Assembly: GCA_003151535.1 (NCBI GenBank)
Contig: PLXT01000115.1
Span: forward strand, 33,941-97,940
From: Methanobacterium sp.
GTDB taxonomy: Archaea; Methanobacteriota; Methanobacteria; Methanobacteriales; Methanobacteriaceae
Direction: 5' to 3'
DNA: 64,000 nt
Shown here: positions 59,485-64,000 of the stretch, one piece after another
Layout: each line of letters opens with the position of its first letter
How positions within the stretch are numbered: position 1 is the first letter of the stretch
Translations under genes and position numbers: made by a program
The notes under the pieces: generated by a model
Databases searched by the model: none
Told to the model about the DNA's origin: nothing
What the model saw: the letters and a program-made list of their open reading frames with translations, nothing else

Positions 59485-59608
59485 AGAAGGAAGCAGGTGT
59501 CGAACCTGCACAAGAACTAAGCGGCTAGCCCATTGCTGGGTTCAGGATGATAGTTACTCCCTCTTTTAACCGTCCACTGCGTGTACCAATTCCGCCATTC
59601 CTTCCTTC
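59485..59608 (-). tRNA. Leu-type tRNA with about 41 nt of extra sequence
   Basis: Acceptor GAAGGAA/TTCCTTC, the Leu-type D arm GCGGAATTGGTACACGC and T arm GCAGG-TTCGACA-CCTGC are perfect. Between them are 73 nt rather than about 32. The extra part forms CCCA-GCAA-TGGG and GGTTA...TAACT hairpins, and AGTGG/CCGCT may close the anticodon stem. The anticodon cannot be set. It may carry a small intron-like insertion, or be a remnant. Confidence 0.6.
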
Positions 59609-59610
59609 AG

Positions 59611-59722
59611 TAGGGCGAGAGGGAGTCGAACCCTCACGGGCATTTCTGCCCAATAGATTAACGGAGCGACGAATAGAAGACCCCGTTAAGTCTATCTCGG
59701 CTACCAATTACGACACCGCCCC
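59611..59722 (-). tRNA. tRNA-Leu (anticodon UAA) interrupted by a 26-nt insertion in the anticodon loop
   Basis: Acceptor GGGGCGG/TCGCCCT, D arm TCG...CGA, anticodon stem ATAGA/TCTAT, class II variable arm GGGCA-GAAA-TGCCC, T arm GAGGG-TTCGACT-CCCTC. The anticodon loop is 33 nt: CTTAA, 26 extra bases (59660-59685), then AA. Removing them gives CTTAAAA, the normal Leu(UAA) loop. The insert folds into AACGGGG/CTCCGTT. Confidence 0.85.
59660..59685 (-). other. 26-nt insertion in the tRNA-Leu(UAA) anticodon loop
   Basis: It lies between positions 36 and 37 of the tRNA (the TTAA flanks make the exact ends ambiguous by a few bases). It forms a 7-bp stem with the loop edges. It is far too short for a group I intron. 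Confidence 0.75.
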
Positions 59723-59724
59723 AT

Positions 59725-60006
59725 TTACCAAATAATTTCTTGGTATGTATAGTTTCTAGAAGTATACTTCGTTATTTTAAACTTCAATGGTTTTTTCATC
59801 CATTGTTTTTTATTTTTAGAAACTAACTTCCAACTTGGATATTTAATATCCGCTTTACCGTTATATTCAGCTATACGGTAATAATTTTGTTTTTCTCTCT
59901 TAGAACATTTTATACAACATCCTGTAACACATTTAATGTGTAGAATGTTATGTGTTCTTCTGTGTGTGGTTTCATTTATAAAACCACGTTGTGTGTCTTT
60001 TCCCAT
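59725..60006 (-). CDS. Hypothetical basic protein with Cys cluster, 93 aa
   Basis: MGKDTQRGFINETTHRRTHN; CVTGCCIKCSKREKQ could bind zinc. It is basic and Trp/Lys-rich. It ends two bases before tRNA-Leu(UAA). Confidence 0.55.
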   Translation of the reverse strand: MGKDTQRGFINETTHRRTHNILHIKCVTGCCIKCSKREKQNYYRIAEYNGKADIKYPSWKLVSKNKKQWMKKPLKFKITKYTSRNYTYQEIIW

Positions 60007-60052
60007 ATTGTATTAAGCATTTGAGCTTATTACAATTGGTCGGTAATCTTTT

Positions 60053-60268
60053 TCATTTGTGTTGTGTTTTACGATTATGTTTCCAAGAACGATACATTCG
60101 AACTTGGTAATTTAAAATTTGTTTCTTTTTCCATTTAGCTAATCCTCTAGACTTATGGTATACCATACCTTCATCCCAATAGGGGTCTAAAAAATTATCA
60201 TTTGTAACAATCCTGTATTCCTTATTACAAGTTGTTCTTTGGCTAATCTCACCTTTGAATGGTCGCAT
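60053..60268 (-). CDS. Hypothetical basic protein, 71 aa
   Basis: MRPFKGEISQRTTCNKEYRI, then NDNFLDPYWDEGMVYHKSRG and a Lys/Arg/His tail. It may bind RNA or DNA; function unknown. Confidence 0.55.
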   Translation of the reverse strand: MRPFKGEISQRTTCNKEYRIVTNDNFLDPYWDEGMVYHKSRGLAKWKKKQILNYQVRMYRSWKHNRKTQHK

Positions 60269-60325
60269 ATATTAGGGTTTTTAACCTAATGCATGTCAAA
60301 CAATTTTTTCATGATGAATTTTTAG

Positions 60326-60397
60326 TAGTCCCTGAGAATTCTGAGATCTCGACCCTCGCCATGTAAAGACGATGCTCTTCCTCTGAGCTAAGGGACC
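60326..60397 (-). tRNA. tRNA-Val (anticodon UAC), unusual T loop
   Basis: Acceptor GGTCCCT/AGGGACT, D arm GCTCAGAGGAAGAGC, anticodon arm TCGTC-TTTACAT-GGCGA. The T arm GAGAT-CTCAGAA-TTCTC lacks the usual TTC. Confidence 0.82.
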
Positions 60398-60414
60398 ATA
60401 TTATTTTATACGTG

Positions 60415-60485
60415 AACTGGGTGTAATAATCGAAATTACGTAGCAAGATTTGCAGTCTTGAGCCTAACCACTCGGCCAACCCAGC
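60415..60485 (-). tRNA. tRNA-Cys (anticodon GCA)
   Basis: Acceptor GCTGGGT/ACCCAGT, D arm GCCGAGTGGTTAGGC, anticodon arm CAAGA-CTGCAAA-TCTTG, discriminator U as expected for Cys. Confidence 0.92.
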
Positions 60486-60494
60486 ATATAAACG

Positions 60495-60524
60495 AAAAAC
60501 CCAGCCTTTTAGAGCTGGGTTTTT
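60495..60524. terminator. Terminator of mini-gene 3
   Basis: Stem AAAAACCCAGC/GCTGGGTTTTT, ends nine bases before tRNA-Cys. Confidence 0.85.
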
Positions 60525-60540
60525 AATTAGTTTGTATTAA

Positions 60541-60618
60541 TCAAACAAATAGCCCAGCAGTGCCTAGTAACACTAGTACACATAAACTAAGGACCAATAT
60601 GTTGTTAAAATTTTTCAT
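60541..60618 (-). CDS. Mini-gene 3, 25-aa membrane peptide
   Basis: MKNFNNILVLSLCVLVLLGT..., a single hydrophobic helix. Promoter 60635-60665 upstream, terminator downstream. Confidence 0.65.
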   Translation of the reverse strand: MKNFNNILVLSLCVLVLLGTAGLFV

Positions 60619-60634
60619 TTCTAATAAATATAAG

Positions 60635-60665
60635 CAAATATACAAAAGGTTTTTTAAAAAGCAAA
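60635..60665 (-). promoter_or_regulatory. Promoter of mini-gene 3
   Basis: TTTG, 19 bases, TATATTTG; the flanking 30 bases nearly match the promoter at 50499-50529. Confidence 0.8.
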
Positions 60666-60721
60666 TATTATTTCAATAAATATTTACATGTTTTATTGAA
60701 ATGAGTATTTTAAATAAAAAC

Positions 60722-61123
60722 ATGAAAAAAGTATTTTTAGGTGGAACAACCAACAACTCTAACTGGAGGGACGAATTAATTAAAGATATAAAGATAGATT
60801 ATTTCAATCCTGTTGTTTCAAATTGGAATGAAGCCGCCCAAGAAAAGGAGATCGAAGAACGTAAGACGTGTGACTACGTATTGTACGTTATAACGCCCAA
60901 AATGGAAGGCGTCTATAGCATTGCAGAAGTTGTTGATGATTCAAATAAGCGCCCAGAAAAGACTCTATTTGCCTATATAAAGGAAGATGATAAGGAGTTC
61001 AGCAAACACCAAATTAAATCATTGGATATGGTTGGCAAAATGATTAAAGAGAATGGTGGAAAATGGTTTAAGAGTTTGGGTGAGGTGGCCGATTATTTAA
61101 ACTTTAAAAAAAATGAGCGTTAA
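60722..61123 (+). CDS. Nucleoside 2-deoxyribosyltransferase-like protein
   Basis: 133 residues on the plus strand. MKKVFLGGTTNNSNWRDELI, YFNPVVSNWNEAAQEKEIEE, CDYVLYVITPKMEGVYSIAE and VVDDSNKRPEKTLF form the family core. An in-frame ATG seven codons upstream (60701) is an alternative start. It is paralogous in fold to the gene at 17634-18116. Substrate unknown. Confidence 0.85.
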   Translation: MKKVFLGGTTNNSNWRDELIKDIKIDYFNPVVSNWNEAAQEKEIEERKTCDYVLYVITPKMEGVYSIAEVVDDSNKRPEKTLFAYIKEDDKEFSKHQIKSLDMVGKMIKENGGKWFKSLGEVADYLNFKKNER

Positions 61124-61441
61124 GGGATACGTATACCTATTGGTTGAAATAGATCATGAAGGCCAAGAAAACATAAAATAGGAATCAGCAAGAATCATCC
61201 AGACGAGCGCGTAAAGCAGTTAGCTACAGGAAACCCTAACGAAATTAGAGTTTTAAATTTTTATGAGAGTTTTGAATATAAGAAAATAGAAAAGATCTTA
61301 CACGCCAAATACAAAAGGCAACAAACCCTAGCCGAAAATGAGTGGTTTAAATTGTCAGACCCCCAAGTTTTATCTTTTATTGAAGAATGCAAAAAAACAG
61401 AAGGTGTTGTTAATGTTTTAAAAGATAATCCATTCTTTTAA
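61113..61441 (+). pseudogene. T5orf172 (GIY-YIG-like) gene with one frameshift
   Basis: MSVKGYVYLLVEIDHEGQEN reads to a TAG at AAAATAG, but the next frame continues with KIGISKNHPDERVKQLATGN and LHAKYKRQQTLAENEWFKLS, the T5orf172 layout. A slip back by one base at the AAAA run rebuilds the K-I-G-I-S core exactly. It is either a one-base deletion or a site of programmed -1 shift. It overlaps the upstream gene by 11 bases. Confidence 0.75.
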
Positions 61442-61551
61442 ATAAAACGACTAACTTTCTCAGCAATGTCTGCAGCTTTAACTAGTTCAACTAGGTCAGT
61501 TATTCCCACCTTATTATCAGCACCTGTGATTGTTAATTTATTTATTTTCAT
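61438..61551 (-). CDS. Very short protein, 37 aa, possible gene fragment
   Basis: MKINKLTITGADNKVGITDL then VELVKAADIAEKVSRFI. The N-terminus looks like the start of a larger alpha/beta enzyme, so it may be a truncated gene. Its stop overlaps the stop of the convergent plus-strand gene. Confidence 0.4.
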   Translation of the reverse strand: MKINKLTITGADNKVGITDLVELVKAADIAEKVSRFI

Positions 61552-61890
61552 AATATATCAATTAGTTTGTCCTGATGTTTCTATAGATGCTATCACTGAT
61601 AATTTTCATAATATCTCAATTAGTTTGTCATGATATCACCCTGATGTTATTATAGATGTTATTCTCGATGATATTACTGATGTTAATACTGATGTTAATA
61701 CAGGTATTAGCCCTGATGTTATTATAGATGTTATTCTCGATGTTAATACTGATGTTATTACTGATGTTAATACAGGTATTAGCCCTGATGTTATTCCAGA
61801 TGTTATTAGTGATGTTATCCCTGATGTTATCACTGATGTTATTCCAGATGTTATCACTGATAATTTTCATAATATCTCAATTACTTTACC
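61541..61890. repeat. Minisatellite with duplicated gene-start blocks
   Basis: From about 61565 to 61865 the units tgatgttat and gatgttaatac repeat with variants, including an internal long repeat (61670-61720 again at 61730-61790). A block with gaaaattttcataatatctcaattagtttgtc occurs three times at 61541-61575, 61598-61630 and 61854-61880. Confidence 0.85.
61628..61870 (-). CDS. Ile/Asn repeat protein, 80 aa
   Basis: MKIISDNIWNNISDNIRDNI and similar units throughout, encoded by the minisatellite. The other minus frame and the opposite strand are also open because of the repeat, so coding status is uncertain. It resembles the tails of the tandem small proteins at 10371-11597 (DNI, NNI). Confidence 0.4.
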   Translation of the reverse strand: MKIISDNIWNNISDNIRDNITNNIWNNIRANTCINISNNISINIENNIYNNIRANTCINISINISNIIENNIYNNIRVIS

Positions 61891-62154
61891 GTAAACTTGT
61901 TTTGTCCAACCATTAATGTGGCCTTTATTATTACCAATCTGACAACCCTTCACATCATTCTTAGCTTTAACCAAATGTGTAAAAAAACGTCCTCGACATT
62001 TACAATACACGATGTCACCTACCTCAACTTGTTCCCAAGTAGCTGGTGCCAACTTATGATCTTGTCCAGATTTTATAAGCGGCACCATTGAATTACCCTT
62101 CTCACTAGTAACAATGGTTTCTCCATTATTGAGCTTCTCTAATTTCCAATTCAT
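61867..62154 (-). CDS. S24/LexA-like peptidase fold protein
   Basis: 95 residues from MNWKLEKLNNGETIVTSEKG. GNSMVPLIKSGQDHKLAP contains the Ser of the S24/S26 fold, then VEVGDIVYCKCRGRFFTHLV and CQIGNNKGHINGWTKQVYGK. There is no DNA-binding domain. It may be a free peptidase-like domain or a phage regulator. Confidence 0.75.
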   Translation of the reverse strand: MNWKLEKLNNGETIVTSEKGNSMVPLIKSGQDHKLAPATWEQVEVGDIVYCKCRGRFFTHLVKAKNDVKGCQIGNNKGHINGWTKQVYGKVIEIL

Positions 62155-62332
62155 GTTCAAACTTATTTTGAATATTATCATTCATATCATCAAGAAAAAC
62201 ATCAAAGGTGTTATAAAGGATAAAATTAATAGAAGCAAAGGTTATATCTTTAATATGATCACTAATGTCATCGTATATATTAGATTCGACACTGATATAA
62301 ATTCTACCCGCTTTAAGCCTAATCCTTTTCAT
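62126..62332 (-). CDS. Small Ile/Asp-rich protein, 68 aa
   Basis: MKRIRLKAGRIYISVESNIY followed by DDISDHIKDITFASINFILY. It has the same amphipathic Ile pattern as the 10-11 kb family. It overlaps both neighbours. Confidence 0.45.
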   Translation of the reverse strand: MKRIRLKAGRIYISVESNIYDDISDHIKDITFASINFILYNTFDVFLDDMNDNIQNKFEHELEIREAQ

Positions 62333-63329
62333 ACACACTATTTTTAAGATATGTTTCAAAGTCTTGATAAATCTCTGTCATATCTGTTTGAATAATATAT
62401 TCATCAAATGTTCTATTTAAACTAATATATGCTTTAAACCCATTTATCTTATCACCCAATTTTTTACCTTCAAGGCCATATGTTCTCATTATATCCCCAC
62501 CATTGAACTTAGCTTGAATATACAGCTTCTTGCATTCAAGGTACTCCAATCCTCTGATTTGTCTAACCATGTTCGCTTCAGGGAATGTCTTATTGATTAG
62601 CTCAAAATAAATTGACTTATCATCCACGAATTCAAATTCATGATTTTCATCGGCGACATTTTTATCTATCCAAGCTAGTAGGCTTAGATATGATGCTCTC
62701 TTTTTATTTCTATCCCTGTTTATTTTATTCAATTCAACCAACTGAAATTTCTTCCAATTGAAATATGGGGATTGAGCAACAAATTCAAAAATATCCTCCA
62801 GTTCGTCAAACCCTTCTTCAAAGCGTTTATGCGATAGACCCAAGAAATTAAGGATCTTTGGGTAGTCCTCAGATATGATTATTTCACCGATACTGCTACC
62901 CTTAAAACGATAGTTCAAGCATAACCCATTTTGGCCATATTTTAATCCCAAGGCGTGAGCCAAGCGACCCACCATATTACCTAGATCCGAATTTCCCATA
63001 TATTGCAGTGTTGACCTAAAATGTTTATCATCTGTTATTATTAAATCAACCTGAGTTTCTTTATAGTCAAATGACCAACAATTTCCATTGTGGAATATTT
63101 CATTCGGGGCAAAATTATTGATTATATATTCTCTAATATCAGCGTTTATATTAGTTGTGGATACTATTATATCAATATCACCAAAAGATTCTTTGTTCTT
63201 GAAAAATACAGGGATATCGAAGTGTATGAATGTTTTACTAATTACATTTATTATTTCACTTGAAATAGTGTCGAATTCAAGACGATTAATTCTTTTTGTA
63301 TATGTATTTTTTAATGCTTTGCCACCCAT
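62319..63329 (-). CDS. Nucleotidyltransferase-like protein
   Basis: 336 residues. SFGDIDIIVSTTNI carries the metal-binding Asp pair of the NTase fold and TQVDLIITDDKHF the third Asp. The rest is a large helical C-terminal domain. It likely transfers a nucleotide to an RNA, protein or small molecule; substrate unknown. Confidence 0.7.
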   Translation of the reverse strand: MGGKALKNTYTKRINRLEFDTISSEIINVISKTFIHFDIPVFFKNKESFGDIDIIVSTTNINADIREYIINNFAPNEIFHNGNCWSFDYKETQVDLIITDDKHFRSTLQYMGNSDLGNMVGRLAHALGLKYGQNGLCLNYRFKGSSIGEIIISEDYPKILNFLGLSHKRFEEGFDELEDIFEFVAQSPYFNWKKFQLVELNKINRDRNKKRASYLSLLAWIDKNVADENHEFEFVDDKSIYFELINKTFPEANMVRQIRGLEYLECKKLYIQAKFNGGDIMRTYGLEGKKLGDKINGFKAYISLNRTFDEYIIQTDMTEIYQDFETYLKNSVYEKD

Positions 63330-63331
63330 AA

Positions 63332-64000
63332 TTATAAATTTATGTAATGGTAATACTTTTCTTGCGATATTTTCATTATTTTAACTATTTCACGTATTGA
63401 TTTATGATCTTCAAATCTTAATTTTTTCAACTTACTTATGTCCTCATCTGTAAGTTTTTTGAACAGTGGGCTATCCTCACCAGTTAAAATTACTCTATTT
63501 TTAATAACGCTATTTATATGCTCCCTTGTTTTTGGATAGTCATAACCTCTAAATACAACATTATTTTTCCTCAAAATAGCCCTAACAATATTAAAAGAGA
63601 TTGAATATTTTTCTTTAATCGTTCTTATAGATAAACCATTATTATAATCAATTGTCATTTTATTTACTATCTCCTCTGAAATTTCTAATTTATTTATTGG
63701 TGGTTTTCTAATCGGAATTATATTGTTTTCAATCAATACACTCTTAATCTTTAGTTCATTTAAATTTAACTTTAATGCGATATGTTTTAAATACTCACCA
63801 TTTTTGTATAATAATATTATTTTTTTAACAATTTCATCATCTAATTTTTTATAGTTATTTGGTGGTTTTCCGTCTATGACTATATTTGTTAAAGGCCCAG
63901 TATTATTACATCTTCTGCCTATCAATTTTATTAATTTTGATTCTATATCATAAGCCTCTGATTCAAATAAATCAACTTTAATTTTAATTATTATAGGTTT
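63332..64000 (-). CDS. Homing endonuclease, C-terminal part (truncated by window edge)
   Basis: The frame is open to the window end. The first visible codons read LFESEAYDIESKLIKLIGRR and then NNTGPLTNIV, the end of a GIY-YIG domain. Three helix-turn-helix-like repeats follow (YKNGEYLKHIALKLNLNELK, GLSIRTIKEKYSISFNIVRA, HKSIREIVKIMKISQ), typical DNA-binding modules of homing endonucleases. Confidence 0.75.
   Translation of the reverse strand, partial: KPIIIKIKVDLFESEAYDIESKLIKLIGRRCNNTGPLTNIVIDGKPPNNYKKLDDEIVKKIILLYKNGEYLKHIALKLNLNELKIKSVLIENNIIPIRKPPINKLEISEEIVNKMTIDYNNGLSIRTIKEKYSISFNIVRAILRKNNVVFRGYDYPKTREHINSVIKNRVILTGEDSPLFKKLTDEDISKLKKLRFEDHKSIREIVKIMKISQEKYYHYINL

Noticed and set aside
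59525..59735. ORFs on both strands over the Leu tRNAs
   Set aside because: They only translate tRNA sequence and its complement.
48434..60485. tmRNA gene to match the phage SmpB
   Set aside because: No tag-peptide reading frame joined to a tRNA-Ala-like end was found in the gaps between tRNAs.
61541..61890. CRISPR-like array
   Set aside because: Units are too short, variable and lack spacers; it is a minisatellite.

Overview
The window looks like part of a large tailed-phage genome infecting a member of the Bacteroidota. It is AT-rich and very tightly packed, and almost every gene lies on the minus strand with overlapping start and stop codons. Promoters read TTTG - 19/20 bp - TAnnTTTG, the Bacteroidota primary-sigma pattern, and a RpoD-like sigma factor is encoded at 35659-36519. 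No capsid, tail, terminase, polymerase or helicase gene is visible, so this is an accessory and translation-support arm. Species cannot be assigned.

Layout. 1-7.6 kb holds tiny membrane, lipoprotein and unknown genes, an IS605-type TnpB insertion and a cyclic-phosphate receiver-like protein. 7.6-11.6 kb holds decayed DNA, a frameshifted ATP-grasp gene, a C5 cytosine methyltransferase and a tandem family of small Ile/Asn-rich proteins. 11.6-17.6 kb holds a PPK2-HAD fusion, a PspA stress group and a holin-like protein. 17.6-31 kb holds nucleotide and NAD metabolism (deoxyribosyltransferase-like, macro domain, Nampt-like plus PRPP-synthetase-like pair), an RlmN-like radical SAM enzyme, an HD hydrolase, a HAD RNA-repair-type protein and Thg1. 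31-48 kb holds a GIY-YIG gene on the opposite strand, a flotillin-like protein, sigma factor, SmpB, RNase R, several metallophosphoesterases, Nudix, NADAR, an AAA ATPase and a 2H phosphoesterase.

48.4-60.5 kb is an RNA-gene region with 24 tRNA or tRNA-like genes in blocks, interleaved with protein genes (RNA ligase, HNH, GT-D-like, TerD-like, ATP-grasp, DUF4031). Inside it lies a compact RNase P RNA gene (48674-48919) whose P1, P2, P3, P4 (with the bulged U), P5, P18 and J18/2 elements can be traced by eye. Two leucine-type tRNAs carry insertions; in tRNA-Leu(UAA) a 26-nt insert interrupts the anticodon loop. A separate hairpin-rich transcription unit (about 50562-50720) has its own promoter and terminator and looks like an unknown ncRNA. 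Three mini-genes of 25-30 codons with near-identical promoters and strong terminators sit directly upstream of tRNA blocks.

Taken together, the window suggests a phage that brings tRNAs, its own RNase P RNA, tRNA end repair (Thg1), RNA ligase, 2H phosphoesterase, HAD-type RNA-repair proteins, RNase R and SmpB, plus an NAD+-rebuilding gene pair that could oppose NAD-depleting defences. 60.7-64 kb holds a deoxyribosyltransferase-like gene, a frameshifted T5orf172-like gene, a minisatellite, an S24-like peptidase, a nucleotidyltransferase and a truncated homing endonuclease.
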